From the NCBI GenBank assembly GCA_012523135.1, contig JAAYJD010000284.1:1-32645 (forward strand): DNA of 32,645 nucleotides, in the 5' to 3' direction. This DNA is from Clostridiaceae bacterium. GTDB lineage: Bacteria > Bacillota > Clostridia > Saccharofermentanales > UBA5734. Positions within the stretch are counted from its first letter, which is position 1. Each line of letters starts with the position of its first letter. Shown one piece after another: positions 24,485 through 32,523 of the stretch. Below the pieces are notes generated by a model that was not told the origin of the DNA, searched no databases, and saw nothing but the letters and a program-made list of their open reading frames with translations. A program made the translations under genes and the position numbers.

Positions 24485-25414
24485 ATGGCCATCTTGCACA
24501 CATCAACCGGCAAGCATCACCGCATCCCATCCGTTACCCGGGGCCGCAAGCTCGACCGGCTGATGCCCCTGGTCTTGCTGGTCGCTTCGATGGTGCCGAT
24601 CCTGACCACCTTCGGCATCGTGATCACCCTGGCGGCCGACGCCTGGCGCTTCTTCGCCGTCGTGCCGCTGTCAGAGGTGTTCAGCACCGAGCTCGCGCCT
24701 TTGCGGGCCGAACCGTCATTCGGCATCCTGCCCCTCGTTAACGGCACCGTACTGACCTCCCTGATCGCCATGCTGGTGGCCATCCCGGTCGGCCTGGGCA
24801 CGGCGCTCTACCTGAGCGAATTCACCTCGAACCGGGTCAGAAAGATCATCAAGCCGATCATCGAGGTGATCGCCGGCGTGCCGACGATCGTCTATGGCTA
24901 TTTTGCCTACTCCTTTGTCACACCGCTTTTGATCAAGCTGCTGCCCGGCCTGGGAGCCAAGAACGTGCTCAGTCCGGGCCTGGTCATGGGTGTGATGATC
25001 ATCCCGATTGTCGCGTCGCTGTCCGAAGACGCCATGAATGCCGTGCAGGGCTCCTTGCGCGAAGGGGCCTACGCCCTGGGCAGCACCCGTTTCGAAGTTG
25101 CCGGCAAGGTCGTCATGCCGGCCGCCATGTCCGGCATCATCGCCTCCTTTGTGCTCGGGATCTCGCGGGCTGTCGGAGAGACCATGATCGTCTCGATCGC
25201 CAGCGGCAGTTCAAAGCGCTTCAGCTTCGACATCACCCAGTCGATGCAGACCATGACCGGCTACATCGTCGAGTTTACCAGCGGCGACGCTGCCAGCGGG
25301 ACGACCGGCTACTACAGCCTGTATGCGGTTGGCCTGCTGCTTTTCATCTTTACCTTAATCCTGAACCTGGTATCTCAGGCGATTACGCGCCGATTCAGGC
25401 TTCGGGCCGGATAG
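24485..25414 (+). CDS. pstC: Phosphate ABC transporter permease PstC
   Basis: PstC is one of the two membrane subunits of the high-affinity phosphate importer. The 309-residue protein has six likely membrane helices, the first at about residues 26-52, and the ABC-contacting loop EGAYALGSTRFEVAGKVVMPAAMSGI with the conserved EAA-like pattern. PIIEVIAGVPTIVYGYFA is a typical PstC/PstA stretch. AAGGAG lies before the ATG. The stop lies 14 bases before the pstA start. Confidence 0.95.
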   Translation: MAILHTSTGKHHRIPSVTRGRKLDRLMPLVLLVASMVPILTTFGIVITLAADAWRFFAVVPLSEVFSTELAPLRAEPSFGILPLVNGTVLTSLIAMLVAIPVGLGTALYLSEFTSNRVRKIIKPIIEVIAGVPTIVYGYFAYSFVTPLLIKLLPGLGAKNVLSPGLVMGVMIIPIVASLSEDAMNAVQGSLREGAYALGSTRFEVAGKVVMPAAMSGIIASFVLGISRAVGETMIVSIASGSSKRFSFDITQSMQTMTGYIVEFTSGDAASGTTGYYSLYAVGLLLFIFTLILNLVSQAITRRFRLRAG

Positions 25415-25428
25415 GACAGGTGCGCCGA

Positions 25429-26334
25429 ATGGATATGTCGCCTACAACCATGAATATGCCAGCAAAACAGGCGCTCAAGCGGCGTCTCAAGCGCCGCAAG
25501 CGGCTTGATCTGGTGATGCGCGCGCTCAGCTTTTTCGCCGCCGTTTTTTCTCTGGTCGTCCTGGCGATCGTCCTGTATCGCGTCGTGGTCCAGAGCATCG
25601 GCTGGCTGAACATCAAATTCCTGACCGGCACCCTGTCCATGTTTCCGGAAAAAGCCGGCATCTCCGGGGTGATCCTGGGGTCGCTGCTGCTGATGGTCAT
25701 CGTCATACCGGTGACGCTGATCCTCGGTGTCGCCACAGCGGTCTACCTGGAGGAGTACAGCCGCCGCAGCGTGCTGCGGTCCGTTGTGCAGACCGCGATC
25801 GCCAACCTGGCCGGTGTACCGTCGGTCATTTTCGGCCTGCTGGGGCTGACGGTGTTCAGCCGGTTTCTAGGCCTGGGTTCCAGCATCCTGGCCGGCGGCC
25901 TGACCTTGTCGCTGCTGGTCTTGCCGCTGGTCGTCGTCTCCAGTTCCGAAGCCATCAAAGCCGTGCCGTTGTTTCTGCGCGACGCCTCCTACGCGCTGGG
26001 GGCCACGAAATGGACGACAACCTGGCGGGTTGTCCTGCCCACGGCGATGCCGGGCATCCTGACCGGCAACATCCTGGCGCTCTCGCGGGCGATCGGCGAA
26101 ACCGCCCCCCTGGTTGTGCTCGGCATCCCCGCCCTGATCCTCAGATCGCCGCGCAGTCTGCTGGACGATTTCACGGCTTTGCCGGTGCAGATCTACTACT
26201 GGACCCTCGATACCGTCCTGACACCTGAGTACGCGCACCTGGCGGCGGCGACGATCCTTGTCCTACTGGTCATGATGTTTGTCCTGAACGGCTCGGCGAT
26301 CGTCATCCGGCGCAAGTTTGCCCGCCGCTATTGA
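25429..26334 (+). CDS. pstA: Phosphate ABC transporter permease PstA
   Basis: PstA pairs with PstC to form the phosphate channel. The 301-residue protein has a basic N-terminal tail (residues 13-26), six predicted membrane helices, ANLAGVPSVIFGLLGLTVF and the ABC-contacting loop DASYALGATKWTTTWRVVLPTAMPGILTG. I prefer the ATG at 25429, with AGGTG eight to nine bases upstream, over a GTG at 25420 whose AGGA would be only three bases away. A weak terminator follows. Confidence 0.94.
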   Translation: MDMSPTTMNMPAKQALKRRLKRRKRLDLVMRALSFFAAVFSLVVLAIVLYRVVVQSIGWLNIKFLTGTLSMFPEKAGISGVILGSLLLMVIVIPVTLILGVATAVYLEEYSRRSVLRSVVQTAIANLAGVPSVIFGLLGLTVFSRFLGLGSSILAGGLTLSLLVLPLVVVSSSEAIKAVPLFLRDASYALGATKWTTTWRVVLPTAMPGILTGNILALSRAIGETAPLVVLGIPALILRSPRSLLDDFTALPVQIYYWTLDTVLTPEYAHLAAATILVLLVMMFVLNGSAIVIRRKFARRY

Positions 26335-26341
26335 GCCATTG

Positions 26342-26363
26342 AGCAGGCGCAACGCTGCTTTTC
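26342..26363 (+). terminator. Weak terminator after pstA
   Basis: AGCAG and CG (26342-26349, one bulged G) pair with CG and CTGCT (26353-26359) around CAA, followed by TTTTC. It separates pstSCA from the independently promoted smr gene and pstB. Confidence 0.5.
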
Positions 26364-26364
26364 A

Positions 26365-26406
26365 TTGAACAGCCATTTTTTTCATGATACAATCAAAGGT
26401 ATCATG
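26365..26406 (+). promoter_or_regulatory. Promoter of the smr gene with overlapping inverted repeat
   Basis: TTGAAC (26365-26370) and TACAAT (26388-26393) are 17 bases apart, a good sigma-A promoter. CATGATAC (26383-26390) and GTATCATG (26399-26406) form a perfect 8-base inverted repeat with an 8-base spacer that covers the -10 box and the expected start site, so it is a candidate operator. The promoter also rules out an ATG at 26384 as the gene start. Confidence 0.75.
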
Positions 26407-26428
26407 CAGGAAGGCAGCGCAACATACA

Positions 26429-26773
26429 ATGGCGACGGTCGTGATCAATCTGGAGAAGGGGCTGCCTAAAACCGAGGCTGCCCTGTCAAAACTCAAGCTG
26501 GAACTATCGACCTTGCGGCGCATCGGCGTCCAAACCGTCAAGGTCATCCATGGTTATGGCTCGACGGGGACCGGCGGGGCGATTCGCCAGGCCACCCGGC
26601 AATATTTATGCGATCAGCTGAAGAATCGCCTGATCAAGGCATATTGCCCGGGTGAAAACTTCGGTCCGTTCGAAAATTCCGGCCGCCAGCTGGTCGACCT
26701 GGTTCCCGCCCTGCACAAGGACACGGACTGGGGCCGCCAGAATGACGGCATCACGATGGTCGTGCTGCGCTGA
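26429..26773 (+). CDS. Small Smr-domain protein
   Basis: The 114-residue protein has an N-terminal helical part (EAALSKLKLELSTLRRIGV) and the core of the Smr (small MutS-related) fold, VKVIHGYGSTGTGGAIRQATRQYL, with the HGxG signature. Smr domains bind nucleic acids and many have nicking or RNA-cleaving activity; this short stand-alone clostridial type has no established role. The ATG at 26429 is chosen because the promoter -10 box overlaps the only earlier ATG; its AGGAAGG is 14 bases upstream, longer than usual. It interrupts the pst operon between pstA and pstB but has its own promoter and a Pho box follows it, so it may simply be an inserted neighbour. Confidence 0.85.
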   Translation: MATVVINLEKGLPKTEAALSKLKLELSTLRRIGVQTVKVIHGYGSTGTGGAIRQATRQYLCDQLKNRLIKAYCPGENFGPFENSGRQLVDLVPALHKDTDWGRQNDGITMVVLR

Positions 26774-26783
26774 CCGGATCTAT

Positions 26784-26837
26784 TTTACACGGCTTTTACA
26801 CGAGAATAATCCATTCAAAACCTTCGCCTGCTAAACT
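26784..26837 (+). promoter_or_regulatory. Pho box and promoter upstream of pstB
   Basis: Two perfect TTTACA hexamers at 26784-26789 and 26795-26800 are 11 bases apart, with weaker ATAATC (26806) in the same register. A -10 box TAAACT follows at 26832-26837 and the pstB start 52 bases later. This is the clearest Pho box of the window and indicates that pstB-phoU-phoP-phoR has its own phosphate-controlled promoter. Confidence 0.75.
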
Positions 26838-26888
26838 GGTTCTGAACGCATGGCAGACCTTTGTCCCATGCCGGAAGGAGCCGTTTCA

Positions 26889-27659
26889 ATGGCGGATAAG
26901 CTGCAGAACATTCAGATCAGGACAGAAGCGTTGAGCTTGCATTACGGTGCATTCCAAGCCTTGAAAGAGGTCGACCTTGACATCCCGGCCCGCCGGATTA
27001 CGGCGCTGATCGGGCCGTCTGGCTGCGGAAAGTCGACGTTCCTCAAGACCCTTAACCGGATGAATGATCTGATCGAAGGCGTTCGCGTGAGCGGCAAGGT
27101 GCTGATCGACGGCGAAGATATCTATGACCCGGCTGTCGATGTACCGTTGCTGCGCAAGAAAATCGGCATGGTCTTCCAAAAACCCAACCCGTTCCCGATG
27201 ACGGTTTACGACAACATCGCCTACGGGCCGCGGATCCATGGTATCCGCAACCGCCGCGACCTGGATGAGATCGTGGTTCGCAGCCTGAAAGACGCCGCGC
27301 TCTGGCCGGAGGTCAAGGACCGGCTGAAGACGAACGCGCTCGACTTGTCCGGCGGACAGCAGCAGCGGCTTTGCATTGCCAGGGCACTGGCTGTCGAGCC
27401 GGAAATCCTGCTGCTGGACGAATCGACCAGCGCGCTCGACCCGGCTTCGACCTCGAAGATCGAAGACCTGATGACGCAGCTCAAGGCACGCTACACGATT
27501 GTCATGGTGACCCACAACATGCAGCAGGCGGCCCGGATCAGCGACTGGACGGCGGTCTTCATGCTCGGCGAAGTCATTGAGTACAACCGGACGGGGCAGC
27601 TTTTCAACCAGCCGCGCGAACAGCAAACCGAAGCCTACCTGACCGGACGCTTCGGCTGA
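26889..27659 (+). CDS. pstB: Phosphate ABC transporter ATPase PstB
   Basis: PstB hydrolyses ATP to drive phosphate import through PstCA. The 256-residue protein has Walker [10 protein letters not shown] (residues 42-50), Q-loop Gln97 in [10 protein letters not shown], the signature LSGGQ (153-157), Walker B LLLDE (174-178) and the switch His in THNMQQA. After the Walker B Glu the usual Pro is Ser (DEST instead of DEP), a mild change. The ATG at 26889 has AAGGAG upstream; an in-frame ATG at 26850 lies close to the transcript start and is rejected. Confidence 0.95.
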   Translation: MADKLQNIQIRTEALSLHYGAFQALKEVDLDIPARRITALIGPSGCGKSTFLKTLNRMNDLIEGVRVSGKVLIDGEDIYDPAVDVPLLRKKIGMVFQKPNPFPMTVYDNIAYGPRIHGIRNRRDLDEIVVRSLKDAALWPEVKDRLKTNALDLSGGQQQRLCIARALAVEPEILLLDESTSALDPASTSKIEDLMTQLKARYTIVMVTHNMQQAARISDWTAVFMLGEVIEYNRTGQLFNQPREQQTEAYLTGRFG

Positions 27660-27688
27660 CCGGCTTGGCAGCCAGAGAGGAACCGCAT

Positions 27689-28348
27689 ATGACAGCCAGA
27701 ATTGAATTCCAGCATGAGATGACGCTTTTGCACCAGTCCATCATGCGCATGGGCGCCAGCGTGGAGAAGATGATCCGGGAGGCGATCGAGGCCCTGGTCG
27801 ACCTTGACTTGGCGAAAGCGAGCGCTGTCATCGCCCAGGATGACGGCGTGGACCAGATGGAGCGCGAGATTGACCGCCATTGCGTCGAAATCATCGCCCG
27901 ACAGCAGCCGGTGGCCAGCGACCTCAGGGATGTCACATCGACGCTGAAGCTGATCACCGACCTGGAACGCATCGCCGACCACGCCAGCGACATCAGCGAA
28001 CGCATCCTGGCGCTCGGACAGCTAGAGCCCCAGATTGCCGTGCCGCATGACATCGTGACCATTGCCAACCAGGCCAGCCAGATGCTGCACGGCGCCCTGG
28101 ACGCCTATATCCTGCGCGATGTGGTTCAGGCTGAGGCCATTATCCAGATGGACGAAAAGATCGACGAGCGCTACGAGAACCTGAAGGCGTACCTGACCCA
28201 CCTGATGAAGGTGGATCCGGCAAACGTTGACCAGCTTGTCGAGATGCTGTTAATCTGTAAGTATGCGGAGCGGATCGCCGATCACGCCCAGAACGTGGCC
28301 GAATGGGTCGTCTATTACATCCAGGGCCGCTACAAGCATGAATCTTGA
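27689..28348 (+). CDS. phoU: Phosphate signalling protein PhoU
   Basis: PhoU links the Pst transporter to the sensor kinase and restrains Pho signalling when phosphate is ample. The 219-residue all-helical protein consists of two similar three-helix bundles, each with the metal-binding motif: DLERIADHASDI (about residues 91-102) and KYAERIADHAQNV (about 191-203). AGAGAGG lies eight bases before the ATG at 27689; an upstream in-frame TTG is rejected. The gene lies 29 bases after pstB and 19 before the regulator gene. Confidence 0.95.
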   Translation: MTARIEFQHEMTLLHQSIMRMGASVEKMIREAIEALVDLDLAKASAVIAQDDGVDQMEREIDRHCVEIIARQQPVASDLRDVTSTLKLITDLERIADHASDISERILALGQLEPQIAVPHDIVTIANQASQMLHGALDAYILRDVVQAEAIIQMDEKIDERYENLKAYLTHLMKVDPANVDQLVEMLLICKYAERIADHAQNVAEWVVYYIQGRYKHES

Positions 28349-28367
28349 GCAAGCAGGTGAATCACGG

Positions 28368-29147
28368 ATGGCTGAGGACAAGGTGCTGATTGTAGAAGAT
28401 GACCGGGTCATTGCCGAACTGCTGGCCTATAACTTGAAAGAGGCCGGTTACAGCCCCCAGACGTTTTCCGACGCCCAGATGCTGCTGCGTTCGCTCCAGC
28501 AGGAACCCGGCCTGGATCCGTCGTTGTTTATCCTCGATTTGATGCTGCCAGGGATGGACGGGTACGAATTGTGCCAAAAGCTGCGCCAGAACAGCCGCTT
28601 CGAGCTGACCCCGATCCTGATGCTGACCGCGCGCGGCTCTGAAGCTGATAAAGTCAAGGGGTTGGGCAGCGGCGCTGACGATTACCTGACCAAGCCTTTC
28701 GGCATGCGCGAGCTGCTGGCCCGTGTCCAGGGGATGGTGCGCCGCTATGCCCGGACCCGCAGCCTGGTCCATGCAGCGGAAAACCTGCCGGTACCTGCCC
28801 CTGACCGGGCGGAGACGGGCGAAAAGACGCCGTCGGCAGGGCTGCTGACCTGCCGCGACCTGGTCCTGGATGATGTTCGTCACCGGGTCTTTAAAGCCGG
28901 TCAGGAAATCGAGATGACCCACCGCGAATTCGAGCTGCTCAAGTTTTTGATGACCAACCGCGGCATCGCCTTTTCCCGGGACGATCTGCTCAACCATGTC
29001 TGGGGTTTCGCTTACGGCGGGGAAACCCGAACCGTCGACGTGCACATCCGCCAGCTGCGGCGCAAGCTCGAGGACGATGCGGCATCGCCTGCCATGATCG
29101 AGACGGTCCGCGGACGCGGCTACCGCTTCAGCGACCAGGCAGGCTGA
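28368..29147 (+). CDS. phoP: Phosphate response regulator (PhoP/PhoB type)
   Basis: This OmpR-family regulator is the likely protein that binds the two Pho boxes of the window. The 259-residue protein has a receiver domain with the acidic pair Asp11-Asp12, phospho-acceptor Asp57 (FILDLMLPGMDG) and Lys109 (LTKPFG). The C-terminal winged helix has EFELLKFLMTNRG, TRTVDVHIRQLRRKL and RGRGYRF. The linker (about residues 127-160) is longer than usual and Pro/Ala-rich. I choose the ATG at 28368, with CAGGTGA seven bases upstream, over an ATG at 28338 that overlaps phoU. Confidence 0.93.
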   Translation: MAEDKVLIVEDDRVIAELLAYNLKEAGYSPQTFSDAQMLLRSLQQEPGLDPSLFILDLMLPGMDGYELCQKLRQNSRFELTPILMLTARGSEADKVKGLGSGADDYLTKPFGMRELLARVQGMVRRYARTRSLVHAAENLPVPAPDRAETGEKTPSAGLLTCRDLVLDDVRHRVFKAGQEIEMTHREFELLKFLMTNRGIAFSRDDLLNHVWGFAYGGETRTVDVHIRQLRRKLEDDAASPAMIETVRGRGYRFSDQAG

Positions 29148-29182
29148 TCGGCGGCCGCACAGCCGCCGCAACGAGGTAGGCC

Positions 29183-30934
29183 ATGATCAAGAAACTCAAC
29201 ATGCTGACCAGCGCGGTCCTGCTGATCGCCATCCTGACGGCCGGTCTGGCGTCTTTCCAGGCGATCAGCCGCTTCAACGACCAGAACAACCGTGCTTACC
29301 TGATCTCCGCAGGCCAGATGATCAGCCAGCAACTGGCTGACCGCATCCCTGCAGACAGGGCTGTTGCCCGCACGCTCGAAGCGTTCAGCCATAACCAGAA
29401 AACCCTGCGCGCGACGATCGTTGACACGCGAGGCAACGTCGTTTTCGACAATGAGGCAGACAGCAGCCAGATGGACAATCACCTGTTTCGGGCAGAAATC
29501 GCCCTGGCGATCAAAGGTGAAGGCCCGGGATTTGCCATCCGGCGCAGCAACACGCTGGACACCGAGATGATTTATGTCGCCCAGCTAGTCCCGGAGCTCG
29601 ACCTGGTCGTGCGCACTTCGATGCCGGTCTACACCAGCCAAGGACCGCTGCGGGACATGCTGCTGGCCATCGGGCTGGTATTGCTGCTGGCCCTGGCTGT
29701 CCTGATCTTGATTTCCGCGTTGAGCACACGCTGGATCACCCGGCCGCTCCAGGCCTTGAACGCGGCCGCCCGGGCCATTTCCACCGGCGATTACACCGTT
29801 CGATTGCACCAGCTGGACCAGGATGACAACGAGGCTGCTGTGCTGGGTGAAGCCTTCAACAGCATGGCCGATCGGCTGCAACAGACAATCACGGATCTTG
29901 AGGAGCGTAATGAACGGTTGGCGGTCATATTCGAAAACATGAGCGATCCGCTGCTGGTTGTGAACGAAACCGGCGCGGTCATCTTGCTGAACAGCCGTGC
30001 CAAGGCGGTTTTCGGCCGCGATCTGGATCCTGCCAGGGTGACCTACCCGCTGGTTTTGCTTACCCACAGCGAAGCGACCGATGCGCTGGTTCGCCAGGCG
30101 ATCGAGGGCGGCCAGACGATTCGCCGGGAGCTGCCCCTGCAGACCGTGACGGGAGCGGCTGTTTTCCTGGTCATCGCTTCGCCGGTCCGTACGGCAGACG
30201 ACCCGGGCGCGATCCTGACCTTGCATGACATCACAGAGATGAAAAGGATGCAGAAACTGCGCAGCGATTTTGTCGCGAACGTGACCCACGAATTGAAAAC
30301 TCCGCTCACGTCCATCCGGGGTTTCGTGGAGACCCTCAGGGCCGGCGCGGCCCGGAAGCCGGATGTCGCCGACCGTTTTCTCGCCTTTATCGACATCGAG
30401 GCCGAACGGCTGCACAAGCTGATCCAGGACATCCTGATCCTGTCGGAAATTGAAGAGATACACGCAGACCCTCATAGCCAGACATTTGACCTGCAGACGC
30501 TCGTCGACGCGGTCGCCGTCCTCCTGGATGACGCCGCTTCAGCCGCCGGGATTTCGATTGTGGTCGAGGAAAACGACAGCCCATTGACCGTGTCCGCCAA
30601 CCCGGACCGCATCAAGCAGGTCCTGATCAACCTGGTCGACAACGCCATCAAGTACAACCAGCCGGGCGGGAAGGTCTACATCCAGACCGGACGGCAAGAT
30701 AACGGTCTGGTCGCGATCTCAGTCCGCGACACGGGGGTTGGGATCGAGCCGGAGCACCAGGCGCGGATTTTCGAACGCTTCTACCGGGTGGACAAAAGCC
30801 GCTCGCGCGATCTGGGCGGAACCGGACTGGGCCTGTCGATCGTCAAGCATATCGCCCAGCTTTACGACGGCTACGCCACGGTTGAAAGCAAGCCCGGTCA
30901 GGGCTCAGATTTTCAGGTTTTCCTCAAGATATAA
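29183..30934 (+). CDS. phoR: Phosphate sensor histidine kinase (PhoR type)
   Basis: The 583-residue kinase has a membrane segment at about residues 8-26, an extracytoplasmic domain (27-157), a second membrane segment (158-182), HAMP (183-235), PAS (about 245-350), HisKA with His369 in FVANVTHELKTPLTSIRGF, and the ATPase domain with VDNAIKYNQPGG, DTGVGIEPEH and GGTGLGLSIVKH. This is the PhoR/WalK layout of Firmicutes; its place after pstB-phoU and the regulator makes PhoR the better call. In such systems the kinase senses the transporter state through PhoU. Confidence 0.93.
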   Translation: MIKKLNMLTSAVLLIAILTAGLASFQAISRFNDQNNRAYLISAGQMISQQLADRIPADRAVARTLEAFSHNQKTLRATIVDTRGNVVFDNEADSSQMDNHLFRAEIALAIKGEGPGFAIRRSNTLDTEMIYVAQLVPELDLVVRTSMPVYTSQGPLRDMLLAIGLVLLLALAVLILISALSTRWITRPLQALNAAARAISTGDYTVRLHQLDQDDNEAAVLGEAFNSMADRLQQTITDLEERNERLAVIFENMSDPLLVVNETGAVILLNSRAKAVFGRDLDPARVTYPLVLLTHSEATDALVRQAIEGGQTIRRELPLQTVTGAAVFLVIASPVRTADDPGAILTLHDITEMKRMQKLRSDFVANVTHELKTPLTSIRGFVETLRAGAARKPDVADRFLAFIDIEAERLHKLIQDILILSEIEEIHADPHSQTFDLQTLVDAVAVLLDDAASAAGISIVVEENDSPLTVSANPDRIKQVLINLVDNAIKYNQPGGKVYIQTGRQDNGLVAISVRDTGVGIEPEHQARIFERFYRVDKSRSRDLGGTGLGLSIVKHIAQLYDGYATVESKPGQGSDFQVFLKI

Positions 30935-30962
30935 GCCAGGAAACGAGCCCGCCGGGGTGCCC

Positions 30963-30992
30963 CTGACGCATCGATTCCTCCTGTGGTACAAT
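30963..30992 (+). promoter_or_regulatory. Extended -10 promoter upstream of the uracil-DNA glycosylase gene
   Basis: TGGTACAAT (30984-30992) is an extended -10 element. CTGACG (30963-30968) is a moderate -35 box at 18 bases spacing. It lies in the 116-base gap after phoR and gives a leader of about 50 bases. Confidence 0.65.
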
Positions 30993-31050
30993 AGTGCTGC
31001 GCCGCTTGAGTCAGTAAAAAACGCAGCGCACGGCGGACGAGGAGGCTATC

Positions 31051-31680
31051 ATGACAGAACAGGGTAAGTTGACGGATCAAGAGGCCTGGCAGCAGTTTGT
31101 GCAGGGGTGCCAGGCCTGTCAGCGCTGTTCATTGAGCCAGAGCCGCCGCCACGTGGTCATTTCGCGCGGTGCGGTTCCGGCGCCGCTGATGTTTATCGGC
31201 GAAGGCCCCGGTGCGGACGAGGACGCCCAGGGCATTCCCTTCGTCGGCGCTGCCGGGAAGCTGCTGGATTTGCTCCTGGTCGCCTATGACCTGAAGCCGG
31301 ACATGTATCACATCGCCAACATTGTCAAGTGCCGCCCGCCGCAAAACCGGGTGCCGACGCCGGAAGAGGCCAAGTCATGCCGGCCATGGCTGGCCAGGCA
31401 GTTCCAACTGGTCAGACCGAAGCTGATCGTGCTGCTCGGCGCCACCGCCTACAAGTATTTCACCGGCGGAACCGAGGGCATATCGAAAATCCGCGGGCAA
31501 TGGATTGAGAAGAGCGGTTATCTGATCCTGCCGACATACCACCCTGCCTATATTCTGCGCAACAACAACGAACGGGTCAGGCTGTGGGACGACATCGGGA
31601 TGGTGCGTGACAAGCTGGAGGAACTCGGCTTGGTTGAGCCGCTGCAGCATCAGCCGGATATGCCGCTGGGCCGGTCCTGA
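31051..31680 (+). CDS. Uracil-DNA glycosylase, family 4 (iron-sulphur)
   Basis: The enzyme removes uracil from DNA to start base excision repair. The 209-residue protein has motif GEGPGADEDAQGIPFVGAAGKLL (about residues 50-72), NIVKCRPPQNR, and HPAYILR at residues 164-170. Cys23, Cys26, Cys94 and Cys110 fit the four ligands of the [4Fe-4S] cluster of family 4. GAGGAGG precedes the ATG. The tail beyond residue 195 is variable. Older annotations may call it a phage SPO1 DNA polymerase-related protein. Confidence 0.93.
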   Translation: MTEQGKLTDQEAWQQFVQGCQACQRCSLSQSRRHVVISRGAVPAPLMFIGEGPGADEDAQGIPFVGAAGKLLDLLLVAYDLKPDMYHIANIVKCRPPQNRVPTPEEAKSCRPWLARQFQLVRPKLIVLLGATAYKYFTGGTEGISKIRGQWIEKSGYLILPTYHPAYILRNNNERVRLWDDIGMVRDKLEELGLVEPLQHQPDMPLGRS

Positions 31681-31709
31681 CCGGAACGGATCGGGAGGAG
31701 CCGATCAGC

Positions 31710-32222
31710 ATGTACCTGGAGAACAATGAGGTCAAGAAATACCCGATTCGCACCATCCTGGCCTGGACATCCGTCGTCGCCTGGATGGCCGTTATTTTCA
31801 TGTTCTCCAATCAAACGGCTGACAATTCGAGCCGGCTCAGCATCAGCCTGACAGAGACCCTGGTGCGCCTTCTGGACAACCAGGCCAGTGATGTGGTGGT
31901 TCAGTACGCGGAATCAGTCGTCCGCATGGTCGCCCATGGCCTTGTCTTCTTTGTGCTCGGCCAGCTGCTCAGCTGGGCGTTCAGCGAGATGGCGACGCCC
32001 GAATTGCTCAACGCCCTGCTCAGCTTTATCATCGGCTCCCTGTACGCAGCATCGGATGAACTGCACCAGTCTTTTGTGCCGGGACGGGCCAGCCAATGGT
32101 CGGATTTCCTGGTTGACCTGGCGGGCATCGTGCTGGCGATCCTGATCTACCAGGTGGTCATGACGCTGCGCTTCCTGCGCCAGGACCTGCGGGTCAAACG
32201 GGAAGAAGACCTGCGTATCTGA
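31710..32222 (+). CDS. VanZ-like family membrane protein
   Basis: The 170-residue protein has about four membrane segments (near residues 15-33, 72-90, 100-115 and 130-152). The family signature is FMFSNQTADNSSRLS near the start and SLYAASDELHQSFVPGRASQWSDFLVDLAGIVLA near the end. VanZ-like proteins are common in Firmicutes; teicoplanin resistance is known only for VanZ itself, so no resistance role is implied. GGGAGGAG lies before the ATG, 29 bases after the uracil-DNA glycosylase stop, probably one transcript. Confidence 0.9.
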   Translation: MYLENNEVKKYPIRTILAWTSVVAWMAVIFMFSNQTADNSSRLSISLTETLVRLLDNQASDVVVQYAESVVRMVAHGLVFFVLGQLLSWAFSEMATPELLNALLSFIIGSLYAASDELHQSFVPGRASQWSDFLVDLAGIVLAILIYQVVMTLRFLRQDLRVKREEDLRI

Positions 32223-32254
32223 CCTTTAAGGGCTCTTTAGGTACAAAATCGATC

Positions 32255-32283
32255 TTGCATTCAATTCTGTTCTATGATACTAT
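32255..32283 (+). promoter_or_regulatory. Sigma-A promoter of tRNA-Gln
   Basis: TTGCAT (32255-32260) and TACTAT (32278-32283) are 17 bases apart, placing the transcript start about 30 bases before the tRNA 5' end. Confidence 0.7.
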
Positions 32284-32319
32284 CTTTCCTGCTGGCAGAA
32301 CCGCCAGCCTATAGCTTAT

Positions 32320-32393
32320 TGCCGGATTGTGTAATGGTAGCACTACTGACTCTGGATCAGTCTGTCTGGGTTCAAATCCTAGTCCGGCAGCCA
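32320..32393 (+). tRNA. tRNA-Gln (anticodon CTG)
   Basis: The acceptor arms TGCCGGA (32320-32326) and TCCGGCA pair, with U1-A72 as is typical of bacterial tRNA-Gln, discriminator G and an encoded CCA (32391-32393). The anticodon arm ACTGA-CTCTGGA-TCAGT gives anticodon CTG, reading CAG codons. The T loop TTCAAAT and D loop TAATGGTAG are normal. Confidence 0.97.
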
Positions 32394-32404
32394 CAGAAAA
32401 ACAC

Positions 32405-32440
32405 AAGAGCCACAGGAGTTTTCGGACTTCGGTGGCTTTT
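32405..32440 (+). terminator. Rho-independent terminator after tRNA-Gln
   Basis: AAGAGCCAC (32405-32413) pairs with GTGGCTTTT (32432-32440), one G-U pair, with an inner GGAGT/ACTTC helix in the loop. The 3' arm ends in four T. A second, weaker AGGCT/GGCCT hairpin followed by TTTTTT lies at about 32452-32477. Confidence 0.78.
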
Positions 32441-32523
32441 GCATGTGCGGCAGGCTGGTTGCACACGGGCCTTTTTTGTACGATCATAGATTCAGGCAAG
32501 ATCAAAGCGAAAGGGGTAAGGCG

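Noticed and set aside
31710-32222. Glycopeptide resistance by the VanZ-like gene
   Set aside because: No vanA/H/X-type partners are nearby and VanZ-like proteins are widespread in susceptible Firmicutes.
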